DNA from: Sambucus nigra
Taxonomy: Eukaryota; Streptophyta; Magnoliopsida; Dipsacales; Adoxaceae
Reading direction: 5' to 3'
DNA: 64,000 nt
Assembly: GCA_949130495.1 (NCBI GenBank)
Contig: OX422221.1
Coordinates: 31,446,917-31,510,916 of the forward strand
Position numbers and translations under genes: made by a program. The notes below the pieces were generated by a model. The model saw only the letters and a list, made by a program, of their open reading frames with translations, was not told where the DNA came from and searched no databases. Of the stretch, positions 24,695 to 36,487 are shown piece after piece (position 1 is the stretch's first letter; every line of letters begins with the position of its first letter).

Positions 24695-24708
24695 TGGCTC
24701 TGACACCA
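24695..24708 (-). other. Primer-binding site of the Sirevirus-like element
   Basis: TGGTGTCAGAGCCA on the minus strand lies three bases from the 5' LTR end. It resembles the tRNA-Met primer site TGGTATCAGAGCC with one change (A to G). Confidence 0.85.
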
Positions 24709-24711
24709 ATT

Positions 24712-26330
24712 TGAAAGCGAAAAATTTTCCCAATTAAAATAATAATTTCCTTTTTAATATGATCTCTCAAGAGATGATGCGGAAGCGTTGTAAAAGGGGT
24801 GATGGTTCAACTTTCAAAAAATAACAACAAGTTTTAATTTCTCAAAACAAATTAAAACATAATTCAAGTCCTGGAATTTGCCTAAGTCATAATTAACAAT
24901 TATCCAAAGTTAGGCGAAACCAATTTTTGCAAATGACTTGAATCAACCAAATTTACCAAATATTTAATTTAAGTCCCAAATTAAATGAGTGTGATAATTA
25001 AACCAAATTTTATCTTGAAATTATCCTAAAGCATGCGTTCTAAATTTTGTGCAAGATAAAATAAACAATGTCACACTACGCCGAGATGTACGAGGAAAAA
25101 CCCAAGACGGGAAACAACCTCGGACGGCCCTAGCCACAAGTCCACTAGATACGGAATTACAAATACAAGACAAGAGACTTACAACACTGGACTCGAACCC
25201 TCTCAAGCCCCGATGCACCTCCTTGTAGAAACCTCTTCCTAGCGAACAACCTCGGAACACCACCGCGGTCTCGGAATCCACCGATGGGACTTTATATGGT
25301 CACCATCACCCAAGCATGGAGCCTTTCTCCGTGTGGGTAGAATCTCAACAAAGGTCTTCTTTGTGATGGGGTGTAGAAGCAAACCCGAAACGTCTCTTGA
25401 ATTCGGTAGAGAAAACCGGTGCCAAAAACTCCAAGCAATTGATATAAATATAGAAACTTGGATAAACAATTATTGGATGTAAACTAGAGTGTGTATGAAT
25501 TTTTCATTAAAAATTAACACTCAAAACTTGAACATTTTCCTGAACTAATTTTGCTCTCAAACTCTCTCTAGGAGATAAACAATGTTGGAAAAGTTGTCTT
25601 GGAAAATGTGTTTCCCGCACATAATAATGTATGAAAAAAGTTGGTTGAAAACCAAGTGGAGGAGTGGGGAAAAACTGCAAAAAACTGCCAAATAACTGTT
25701 CCCGCTGGAATCTCGTTCGAACGAACTTGATTCTCGTTCGAACGAGACTTCTAACGAGCGACCAGCCTGGGCTCGTTAGAAGTTCGTTAGATACCTCGTT
25801 AGAACGAGCATTCGTTCGAACGACATATCGAACGACTGACCAGTTAGGGTCATTGGCAAAACTCGTTCGAACGAAACTGGTTCGAACGACAAAACTCGTT
25901 CGAACGAAATCTGGTTCGAACGAAAAAACTCGTTTGAACGACATTTCTAACGAACGACCAGAAAGTTTGTAAAATTTGATTTTGGGCCAGAAACTTTTAT
26001 ATACTTATATTAAAGTTCTAATTGATTCTTTCTGAAAATAAAATGCAGTTTTTTATTACACCTAACACCCAATACATATTGTTCCAAGCTCCTATATAAA
26101 TATAATTACATTCATACCTTCGGAGCATGGAACCTTAGTTGATGACGTAGAAACGAGGCACGCAAATCGGCTTTTTGATGAAGCTTTAAATTCTTTGCCG
26201 CTACGTCTTCAATACATACTTCATAGGCTTGAGAATATTTTAAAATAAATACTATCCTATGAATAAATATTTTTGTCCGGAATTGAGCCAAAACTATATA
26301 TGGACTCAATTAGAAATTTGTGTCCTTACA
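24712..26330 (-). repeat. 5' LTR of the Sirevirus-like element (1619 bp)
   Basis: It runs from TGAAAGCG to CCTTACA. It matches 3033-4627 plus 20900-20956 with a low density of substitutions, so it is older than array A but younger than element C. The TTCGAA palindrome cluster (25710-25960) lies about 370-620 bases into the LTR in transcription sense. Confidence 0.93.
25710..25960. repeat. TTCGAA palindrome cluster in the LTR (right copy)
   Basis: Counterpart of 4029-4312 with one fewer subrepeat of about 30 bp. Consecutive TCGTTCGAACGA-type palindromes are separated by 8-20 bases. Long open frames on both strands here (25507-25944 minus, 25664-25972 plus) are products of the repeat. Confidence 0.9.
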
Positions 26331-27542
26331 AATCTCCCCCTTGGGTTCTTTCCTTGGTATTTTTATATAATTTTAGGATATGTTATACATGTATGAGTAT
26401 AATTTTCTCTCCAACTTGAATCACTCAATTCCAATAAGTATTCCATGATTTATACCATTTTTAGCATAACTAGGTCAAAATACAACATTAAGGCATAACT
26501 TAACATTTTTAAGCATACATAACCTTGAACTTGAGTATAATTCATGGAAACATATATAAACATTTTTTAGCTGAAATATACATCATAATCATGAATTTTC
26601 TAAATCAAAATGCTTTACGAAAAGATGATGTAAATTTAGAACTTTAAAGTATGCATTTACGATCCTAGCTCCAGTTCTAACTCCTGTTCTTAACCCATCC
26701 TTGTTCCAACACAATTCAGAAATATGGGTATCATTAAAATATATATGCAAATCAAAAGTAAAAACATGATAAGTATAAAACTCATCCATGTGACCAACTT
26801 TGATAAAGATGTAATTACCTTACGAGGGTTCCTTCATTTATAGAAAAATTTTCAAAGATTTCTTCCTTAACTTTCTTCTCTTTCTCTCTCTTTAGGCAAA
26901 ACTCTTGTTCATGGCTGCATTTGCTGAACAAAGGGGATTTTTTATGAAGTTTAAGTCGGCCAAACCATCACCCACCCTCTAACCAATCAAAAAAGAGCAC
27001 ATGGTGTGCTAATAAGACAATTGTCACTTAAGGAATAGACATATTTGCCCTTGTTTCGTAGTTTCGCTATAAATTCATGTACGAGCCTCCGTTTAACCCA
27101 CCGTTTGTTGTGTTATAATATTAATTCATATATATACAACTTTCATATTTATGGTTTCCCAAAATCATAAACTAATACGCCTAATTTGGGCTTCGAACAT
27201 GAAAGTAGCAATTTACCGAAAATCTCAAAACTTTCACATTTGGCAACCAAACATTGCCAATTTCGTATGAACACCCTTATTTACTTTTATAAACATAATC
27301 ATGCATTAAAAACATAATTTATGATGCATTAATAGCATAACTAATCATATGTTCTAAATATGGTATCCCCGATCATAAGCTCAATTAACACCTAATGTAA
27401 ACAACACATATATCACATGAGCATGCATACCCTAAACATGATAATTAACATGTTTAACACACATAACCAATATATAACTTATAACTCCTATATATAATTA
27501 ATCATGTAATTAACCTTCCTAATCATGTTTTAGGGCCTTAAA
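26331..27542 (-). repeat. 3' LTR of element C, second part
   Basis: It aligns with 33630-34840 of the intact LTR. Its first bases, AATCTCCCCCTTGGG, differ from the expected AAACTATCACCAAGGG more than the rest does. The end reads CCTTAAA where the other LTR has CCTTACA, and is followed by a decayed polypurine tract (27543-27557). Confidence 0.88.
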
Positions 27543-27638
27543 ATTCTACCCCTCTAATAAAAATTTCGTCCTCGAAATTTAACGCATAAGAAACTTACCA
27601 AATAGATGAGGATATTGCTTCTTCATGTTATCCTCCCC

Positions 27639-29075
27639 TTACCAAGTGCCATACTCCGCATTCCGATTTCTCCACATCACTTTAACTAGTGAAATGGTTT
27701 TACTACGTAACACTTTCTCCTTTCGATCTACAATAGCAATTGGTTCCTCCACATAGGTTAAGTCATCTTGAAGCTCTATCGGTTGTGAGATAAACACGTT
27801 TGAAGGATCGGGCACATACTTACGTAACATGGATATATGAAAAACATCGTGTATCCGAGACAATTCTGGTGGTAATGCCAACTTATAAGCTACAGTTCCA
27901 ACCCTTTTTACTATCTCATAAGGGCCAATGTACCTGGGACTTAACTTTCCCTTCTTCCCAAATCTCATAACCCCTCTACAAGGAGAAACACATAGGAATA
28001 CTCGATCACCTTCCTCCAATTTCAATTCTTTCCTTCGGTTGTCTGCATAACTTTTCTGTCTACTTTGCGCCACCTTTAAGTGATTATAGATAAGATTGAT
28101 CTTTTTAGTAGTCTGATGTACAATTTCTGGCCCGAGAAGTTTCGTTCTCCTACTTCAGTCCAACACACTGGAGTTCTGCATTTTCTCCCACACAAAGCTT
28201 CATAAGGAGCCATATCAATACTCGAATGATAGCTATTATTATAAACAAACTCTATTAGTGGCAGGTGTTCATCCCAACTGCCCTTGAACTCCAATACACA
28301 AATTCGTAACATATCTTCGAGCGTCTGGATCGTTCTTTCTGACTGCCCATCAGTCTGAGGGTGAAAAGCTGTACTAAATTTCAATTTAGTCCCCAAAGCT
28401 TGTTGTAAACTAGGCCAAAAGTGAGAAGTGAACTTAGGATCTCGATCAGAAATAATAGAAACTGGTGCACCATGCAATTTAATAATCTCATCCATGGAGT
28501 AAGTACCTTTAACAAGAAGAAAATGTGCAGACTTAGTCAACCTATCAACGACAACCCAAATAGAATCAAACCCTCGGGATGATTTTGATAAACCTACAAC
28601 AAAATCTGTAGTAACATGTTCCCATTTCCACTCAGGAATAGGCAATGATTGTAGTAAACCACTTGGCTTCTGATGCTCTGCCTTCACCTGTTGGCAAAAC
28701 TAAACATCTAGCAAGAAAATCTGCAATGTCGTGTTTTATTCCTGACCACCAATAACATTATTTCAAATCTCTATACAGTTTCGTGCTCCCTGGATGCATA
28801 GCATATAAAGAACAATGCGCTTCCTCTAAAATTGTTCTTCTTAAATCAGGCACATTAGGTACACATAAACGGTTACCGTACATAACAATGTCATCATCCC
28901 GAGTAGAAAATTCATTTGCTTTACCCTTTTTCATATTATCTCTAACTTTCTCCAATTCTGCATCTCCTGCTTGTGCTTGTTTTATCCAGTCTATCAATGT
29001 GGGTCTAACATTTAAATGTGCCACTATTCCATAAGACTCATTCAAAGTTAATTCCACCCCCATTAAAGCTAACAC
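27639..29075 (-). pseudogene. Element C integrase and chromodomain region, broken
   Basis: Three partial frames (28758-29075, 28076-28687, 27639-28073) carry, in order, the start of the HHCC finger (H and MHPG), the DDE core ([25 protein letters not shown]) and the tail with RYIGPYE and HDVFHISML, close to the same parts of array A. The finger's CxxC half falls in a shifted stretch around 28690-28757, and the frame shifts again near 28075. A deletion removed part of the segment between SMD and EIIKLHG (near 28495), where array A has an extra 12 or so residues. The reading ends at 27639 in the ...EYGTW part, where the chromodomain is cut by a stop. Confidence 0.88.
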
Positions 29076-29105
29076 TCTCAGCAGGTGAACTCGAATACAA
29101 TAAAT

Positions 29106-30766
29106 TCAATATACTATGCCTCGAGATTTTCTGCTCAAAGTATCTGCAACAACATTAGCTTTACCCGGATGGTGATGTATCGTGCAATCATAATCTTTTA
29201 TAAGTTCCATCCACCTTCTTTGCCTCAAGTTCAAGTCTTTTTGTGTAAACAAGTATTTTAAGCTTTGATGGTCAGTAAAAATTTCACAACTAACACCATA
29301 TAAGTAGTGTCTCCAGATTTTTAATGCAAAAACTACTGCAGCCAACTGAAGATCGTGTGTAGGGTAGTTACGTTCATGTATCTTTAACTGTCGAGAAGCA
29401 AAAGAAGTTACCTTTCCATGCTGCATTAACACACAACCGAGTCCTTGATACGAGGCATCACTATAAATAACTAAACCTTCTCTACCCGTTGGGATAGTCA
29501 ATACTGGAGCTGATGTCAACTTACCCTTTAAATTTTCAAATCTTTTATCACAATCGCCACTCCACACAAACTTGTTCTCCTTTCTGGTAAGCTTAGTTAA
29601 TGGCAATGCAATAGAAGAAAACCCCGGTATAAACCTCCTGTAATAGCCCGCCAATCCAAAAAAGCTACGCACCTCTGTCACACTAGTTGGTTTTCCCAAT
29701 TCATTACTGCTTCAACCTTCTTGGGATCAACACAAATACCATCAGCAGAAATAACATGCCCCAAAAATACTACCCAGTCTAGCCAAAATTCACATTTAGA
29801 AAATTTAGCATACAACTGCTTCTCTCGCAAGGTCTGTAAAATAATACACAGGTGGTGTTCGTGCTCATCCCTACTACGAGAATATATCAAAATATCATCA
29901 ATGAAGACAATGACAAAAGAATCCACGTATGGGTGAAATATACGGTTCATCAAATCCATAAATACGGTCGGTGCATTTGTTAACCCAAATGGCATGATAA
30001 GAAATTCATAATGTCCATACCTGTAATGAAAAGCAGTTTTAGAAATGTCACAATCTCTTACTTTCAATTGATGATATCCGGATTGGAGATAGATCTTGGA
30101 AAACACTTTGGCTCCTTGCAACTGATCGAACAAGTCATCAATGCGGGGTAGTGGGTATTTGTTACGGATAGTCACCTTATTCAATTGACGATAATTGATG
30201 CACAGCCTCATGGTTCCATCTTTCTTCTTCACAAACAATACTGGGGCTCCCCACGGTGATACAGTAGGCCTTATAAAACCATGATCTAACAAATCTTGCA
30301 AATGTATCTTTAGCTCTTTTAATTCGGCAGGTGCCATACGATATGGTGCAATAGATATTGGTGCAGTTCCTGGTACACACTCAATCGAAAATTCCATCTC
30401 ACGATCTGGTGCTAACCCTGGGAGTTCTTCTTGGAAGATATCTGCAAACTCATTAACTACTGGTATATCTGATAGTTTTCCAGCCTCTTGTCGGGTGTCC
30501 ACCACATGAGCAAGATAACCCTCACATCCTTTCCTTAGCAGTTCATAACATTTTGTAGCTGAGATCAAACATGTTGGAGTGACATTTCGTTCCCCAATAA
30601 ATTTAAATTCAGGTTCACCCGTTAATCGAAACACTACCTCCTTTTTAAAGAAATCCAAACATACATGATATGAGGCTAACCAGTCCATATCCAGTATTAC
30701 ATCAAAGTCGCGCATATCGAGAGGTAATAAGTCAACTACTAATTCTTTTTCACCCACTCGCACCAC
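29106..30766 (-). pseudogene. Element C protease end, reverse transcriptase and RNase H, broken
   Basis: Two overlapping frames (29678-30766 and 29106-29699) join with a frameshift near 29690. The first holds the post-protease [16 protein letters not shown] segment (the family has GMDW), then the RT with [17 protein letters not shown] and FIDDILIYS. Asp of the SKIDL motif is Tyr here, which would abolish the catalytic aspartate. The second frame carries FLGL-like and RNase H motifs ([28 protein letters not shown]). Together with the other pieces this is a dead copy. Confidence 0.88.
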
Positions 30767-32190
30767 ACACTCCCTATATACCCTCTCAATAAAAACAACC
30801 CCCCCCCCCCCACTGGAGTAAAAATAGCTAAACCAGAATCTAATGATGATAATGGTTTATTAAGATGCAACAGATAAAGCAAAGACACAAAATAATGTGT
30901 AGAACCAGGATCTATCAACACATAAGCATCTTTATCACCAATAGGAAGTGTACCCGTCACTACGTTAGGCATAGCTTGTGCATCATGTTGCGTCAGTGCA
31001 AAAACTCTGCCTTGGCCTTGGTTTTGAGACATGCCTCCTCTACCTCCCCTGTGTACTTTCGGTGTAGTAATCCTATCTCCTACTATCACACTCCCAACTG
31101 AAGTTGTAGCTCCCATCGCTGGACAATTCTTTCGTAAGTCCCCCGGTTGATGACAATGGAAACATAAAGGTGTCGTCTCAGCTATTTTACACTCTCGAGA
31201 CATGTGCCCTTGACCACCACATCTATAACAAAATATGGCCCTCGATCCCATCACAGATGCATTTTCTGACCGATTCATCCCAGTCCTTCCACCTCGAGCT
31301 TGAAATCTTCCACATGCATTTCTATTATTTTTAAATTCTTGGCCCTTAGGCACTCCTCGTGCTACACTCTGAGTTGAGGTTACCGCCTCCCATCCATATG
31401 ATCTTATACTATCATGTCTAGCTTTCTTTGAGTGTTCAACTTGCATTTCTTTTATTGACTTTTCTGACACCATGGCCCTATCCACCAAGTCCACATAATC
31501 CGTGATCTTCATATTAGCAACCATGCTTTTTATATCTACACTCAGCCCGGTTTGAAACCGATCACATTTAATTTATTCCGTCCTCACCAAGTCAGGTGCA
31601 AATCTAGATAAGTATATAAATAAAGCTTCATACTCTGCCACTGTTCGATTCCCCTGTTTCAACGTGATAAATTCTTCCTCTTTCTCTTTCCTATAAAGCA
31701 TTGGAAAATATTTTTCAAAGAACACCTTTACAAACCTTTCCCATGTAATTTGTGGAGGATTTATTGGCACCACTCCCCCCATTGTAGTAAGTAATATTTC
31801 TGTTGCGTCCCACCATAACTTTGCATCATCCTCTAACCTAAAGGTTGCTAACAAAACCTTTTGTTCATCTCTCACTTCCATCACCTTGAATATTGTTTCC
31901 ATCTTTCTAATCCACCCCTCTTCCACTAACGGATCAGTAGTCCCAGTAAATGCTGGCGGATTTAACTTCATGAACCTCTCATGCAATTTGTCCCTATCCC
32001 CAACATGTTCTCCACCTCTTGCTTGTTCAATAAGTTGTGCCACAGCACGTAATATTCTTCCCACGTCATCAACAGGTTGTTGTTGCACCTCTGGTTCATC
32101 CTCTTCAATAGGTCTATGTCCTTGATGACTATTAGGTACATAGGATGCCTCACCCTCTGCTCTATCATGCGGCTCGTGTGGATCCATCAC
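30739..32190 (-). pseudogene. Element C gag and start of protease, broken
   Basis: Frames 31573-32190 and 30739-31524 together give a Gag capsid region (LNPPAFTGTTDP, WWDATE, FFEKYFP), separated by an in-frame stop near 31572, a basic stretch and two knuckles. The first, CYRCGGQGHMSREC, is normal; the second, CFHCHQPGDLRKNC, has Asp for the zinc-binding His. The protease motif is LIDPGSTHYF. A run of 14 C residues at about 30799-30812 coincides with the frame change between this piece and the RT piece. The apparent start at 32190 lies about 150 bases after the primer-binding site, as in array A. Confidence 0.88.
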
Positions 32191-32339
32191 TCACTGCAAT
32201 ATAATTAACTTAAACAAAATATAATAGCAGCAGTTCAATATTAACATTGTTAGTCAAAATCCAAGTGCATAACAAACTCACTTTCTAGTGTCTACTGCCA
32301 ATCTAGACCCTCACACCATATCCAGAACCAAATAACCAC

Positions 32340-32351
32340 ACTCTGATACCA
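32340..32351 (-). other. Primer-binding site of element C
   Basis: TGGTATCAGAGT on the minus strand lies three bases inside the 5' LTR end. It is a tRNA-Met-type site like those of array A. Confidence 0.85.
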
Positions 32352-32354
32352 AGT

Positions 32355-34840
32355 TGTCGCGCCCCGACTTAATTTTGTTAAACTCATCCTTTTAATTAGA
32401 GATAAACTGGCTTAAACAATGCTTTAATTTAAATCTATAAGGAAAAATAGCATAAGATTTTTTTTTTCCAAAGGTATGTGTAGATGAAAACATAACTGAC
32501 TTTACTTATAACTAATAAGTACTACATAACTTTACATAACCAAGATCCTTAGTTTAATAATTACACAAAAGAAATCCTGATATTCAAACCATACTAAATA
32601 TCCATCACTCCCCCGTTTTAAGGTCCTAACTTGGCAGTGGACTCCAAATTATAAGCACACATGAAACAAAATATTACAGGAGTGTAAGCTATAAAGTCTT
32701 AGTGAATGACCACATACCACACATATAACCAATTTGAATAACTATTTTTATTTTGTTCTAATGCTATAACCCAACAGGAATTGTGAAACTCTCACAAGCC
32801 TGGACCCGCCACAGTCCAATTAACCCACCACAGTTATTAGGGACCACCACATCCCTTTATTAGGCCTGAGTACACAAACCTTTAAGTTGGATTTACAGGA
32901 CCACCACATCCCGTAGGACCCACCTCAGTCCTTAAAATTAGATAAAGGACTCACTAGTCCATATCATTATATAACATCTCTTAATATTTTTAATCATATG
33001 CATATGTTTCATAAATACAACATCACTCCCATAAACCTTTTAACACATGTGTTTAACTATACATTTCCATATGAAATTATAAGCATTTATATTTCATAAG
33101 GAAGGTCAATCACCTTGGATTTAGTGCTAAGATTAATACCAACTACTTCCTTGGTATGGTAGTATTAGTTGCCTCCCCACCTAACAAGTCAATGTCGTTA
33201 GTATTTGAATACACCGATTAACATCAAACCCAGTAATACATCACATCATTTGGTCAATCAGAAATAGCTAAGGAGGAATTAAATATGACACTTCACATTT
33301 CTATAACACCCAATTAATTAGGGTTCTAATACAATTTACAGAATTTAATTACGAATTTGCTAGACAAAGTTATGCCCATTTTATTACAGCATTTTCCAAA
33401 TCATTTCTCAAGAAAAACAACAACACAACTTCAACTTCATGAAATTCTCATAATTTTTGTCCAACATAACTTTCCATGATATTCCACCCAATATCAGTAA
33501 ACAAATTTAATGATACAAATTTAATGTTTCATAATTTTTAGGGCTCATTTTCTATGTCGAGCAAAACGTCAAACACCTGGTAAGCATTCTTGCACCATTA
33601 GGGCAGATTTTAAACCAAGACTTCAAACTATCACCAAGGGTTCATTCCTTGGTATTTTTTTTATAATTTTTTGATATGTTATACATGTATGAGTATAATT
33701 TGCTCTCCAACTTGAATCGCTCAATTCCAATAAGTATTCCATGATTTATACCATTTTTATCATAACTAGGTCAAAAAACAACATTAAGGCATAACTTAAC
33801 ATTTTTAAGCATACATAACCTTGACCTTGAGTATAATTCATGGAAACATATATAAACATGTTTTAGAAGAAATATACATCATAATCATGAATTTTCTAAA
33901 TCAAAATGCTTTACGAAAAGGTGATGTAAATTTAGGACTTTAAAGTATGCATTTACGATCCTAGCTCCAGTTCTAACTTATGTTCTTAACCCATCCTTGT
34001 TCCAACACAATTCAGCAATATGGGTATCATTAAAATATATATCCAAATCAAAAATAAAAACATGATAAGTATAAAACTCATCCATGTGACCAACTTTGAT
34101 AAAGATGTAATTACCTTACGAGGGTTCCTTGATTTAATGAAAAAATTTCAAAGATTTCTTCCTTAACTTTCTTCTCTTTCTCTCTCTTTAGGAAAAACTC
34201 TTGTTCATGGAAGCATTTGCTGAACAAAGGGGATGTTTCATGAAGTTTAAGTCGGAAAAACCATCACTCACCCTCTAACCAATCAAAAAATAGCACATGG
34301 TGTGCTAATAAGACAATTGTCACTTAAGGAATTGACATATTTTCCCTTGTTTCGTACTTTCGCTATAAATTCTTGTACGAGCCTCCGTTTAACCCACCGT
34401 TTGTTGTGATATAATATTAATTCATATATATACAACTTTCATAATTTATGTTTTCCTAAAATCATAAACTAATACACCTAATTTGGGCTTCGAACATGAA
34501 AGTAGCAATTTACCGAAAATCTCAAAACTTTCAGATTTGGCAACCAAACATTGCCAATTTCGTATCAATACCCTTATTTACTTTTATAAACATAATCATG
34601 CATTAAAGACATAATTTATGATGCATTAATCGCATAACTAATCATATGTTCTAAACATGGTATCCCCGATCATAAGCTCAATTAACACCTAATGTAAACA
34701 ACACATATATCACATGAGCATGCATCCCCTAAACATGATAATTAACATGTTTAACACACATAACCAATCTATAACTTATAACTCGTAAGTTATAATTAAT
34801 CATGCAATTGACCTTCCTAATCATGTTTTAGGGCCTTACA
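32355..34840 (-). repeat. 5' LTR of element C (2486 bp, uninterrupted)
   Basis: It runs TGTCGCGCC to GGCCTTACA and is followed by the target duplication ACAAC. Its middle (33400-33680) is clearly related to the LTR of array A (shared TTTCACCCAA.ATCAGTAAA and TTAGGGCAGATTT segments), showing that the two families have a common origin. Confidence 0.93.
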
Positions 34841-34943
34841 ACAACAATCTCATAATAAGGCTCTATATCAAATAACACTATGCTAACATATGAAAAACTG
34901 CATAGATCCTAAGGACACTAGAACCTGATGCTCTGATACTATC
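34841..34943 (-). other. Leader and primer-binding site of the left E/D unit
   Basis: This is the continuation of 37-1758 after the element C insertion. The minus strand shows TAGTATCAGAGC two bases from the LTR, one change from TGGTATCAGAGC. It aligns with 39121-39236. Confidence 0.8.
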
Positions 34944-36487
34944 TGTGACACCCAGCCTATTTTAATCACGGGTGATCAATCGTTTACTAAGACAAATAGG
35001 AATCTCATTTGGTTCATTTTTAGCAACAATTTCAAAAAAATTTAAATTACTAACACCGATGTTAAATTAGGTCGGTCCCAAATTTTGTCTTTCACTAATT
35101 TTACAACATGTGAGAACTAACTCAACCATGATGACAAATATAAGATTTTGAATCATCACATGACAAATACATAAATAATAAGTACGTAATAAACCATGAG
35201 TTCCAAAACTAAAATACAGATCATAAGTCTAATAAACTAAAACCGAATCCAAAAACATAATCTGATAAATAAAACATATTGAATGTATTAACTGAAGGGT
35301 CAACATGCCCAAATTAAATAATGATTCATAAATCCTAATCAAGGAATGAATAACTGAAGTGTCTATGCAAATCCTGAAAGCCTACATAACTACAGCAGCT
35401 ACGGATCCATATAATGGGTCATCAAGCTTGGAGTCCCTATGGTTGGACACCTAAAAATATTTTGGAAAATAGATTTGACATGGGACAGAGCTCAAAACCT
35501 TTTGAAAATATTTAACAAGCATTTAAATCACAGTTTAAAAGAAGTTAATAGATACACATGTTAGTTCCATGTACACTTCGTTGAGTTTCTCACCTCTCCA
35601 CTATAGTGCACACCTAACGTCTTCTACCTAGCTATGGTACCCATCCAAACTGTACATACGTACCTAACTATAAGAAATATAACCAAGAATAGATGAATTT
35701 GTTCTACATGAATTCCTACTCCAAATCGTGAATTCTACCCATCCAAATCCCAAGAATCATCATTCAAATCATGAAAGTAAACCCTACACTACATGGGTAT
35801 TATAACATGCTCAAAGTGCTGCAAGCTTACCTTGATTAAATATGTCTGATTTTCATTTTGAGATGGTGAGGATGTTCTCTCCTTCCTCCAACCTCGAATC
35901 CGTCAATGTTCGTGGTGTGAAATGGTGTGGACTAGTCTAGGTCTCCTCTCCTATTCCTCGCCTAGGGCTTCCTCTCTCCCCCAAGGGTTGTAACCCTAGC
36001 CTCTAACTCAAAGGGGATGTTATAACACTCTAATTATTGGGGTTCCTTTTACCCTAATCTCCTAAATGATCAAAACGTCATTACGTGGTGCCCAGTTGGT
36101 CTAAAATCGCTCTGGAACTCAAATAATACACCCGGGTACACTATTCTTCCTATTTCAACAAAATCGAAATCAATTGCGACCTCGAAATTTCCATCCGAGT
36201 CACTCTACACAAATTACCTAGCTCAACCTCAATATTGACTACACGTGATTCCTAATAAAGATATAACATAGTTACGCCGATATCACTCGCTACGACGTAT
36301 AATAATTATCACAAGTTATTTACTACTCATTTAGTAATTTTATTCCATAAACATTAATCATTATATCTTCCGATTAATATTTTAATAGACTACTAATTTT
36401 TAATTCATTTAAATATTTAGCAACCCGTGTAATTTAAAATAACTGAATTAAAAAAATTCAAATTTCTCAGAAATACAAGGTGTTGCA
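34944..36487 (-). repeat. Shared middle LTR of the E/D family (shortened, 1544 bp)
   Basis: It begins TGTGACACCC and ends GGTGTTGCA. It matches both ends of the LTR at 39237-41673 but lacks about 0.9 kb of the interior (around 35400-35690). One flank is the primer-binding site of the left unit, the other the polypurine tract of the right unit, so one LTR serves both. Confidence 0.85.

Larger units (their letters stand above)
3033..26330 (-). mobile_element. Sirevirus-like, gag-only Ty1/copia retrotransposon (about 7.0 kb without its insertion)
   Basis: The element is bounded by LTRs starting TGAAAGCG and ending CCTTACA (3033-4627 plus 20900-20956, and 24712-26330). On the minus strand it runs 5' LTR, primer-binding site, a 652-codon gag, about 1.4 kb without coding potential, a cluster of polypurine tracts and the 3' LTR. 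There is no protease, integrase, reverse transcriptase or RNase H, so it must depend on proteins of another element. A long Gag with coiled coil, multiple polypurine tracts and palindrome-rich LTRs are known marks of the Sirevirus lineage; the lineage assignment is inferred from these. Flanking 5-mers AAACT (3028-3032) and AATCT (26331-26335) look like a target duplication with one mismatch. Array A interrupts its 3' LTR. Confidence 0.85.
1759..34840 (-). mobile_element. Element C: decayed Ty3/gypsy chromovirus-like retrotransposon hosting nested insertions
   Basis: Both ends are LTRs beginning TGT(T/C)GCGCC and ending CCTTA(C/A)A, and the direct repeat ACAAC flanks the whole element (1754-1758 and 34841-34845), so the boundaries are well supported. 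The empty site is visible in the sister unit near 39120-39150, which reads straight through the same point. Its own parts are the 3' LTR (1759-3032 plus 26331-27542), a broken gag-pol region (27639-32190), a primer-binding site (32340-32351) and the 5' LTR (32355-34840). The 3' LTR is split by the Sirevirus-like element. Protein and LTR similarity make it a sister family of array A, but much older: its frames carry many stops and shifts, and its LTRs differ at many sites. Confidence 0.92.
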
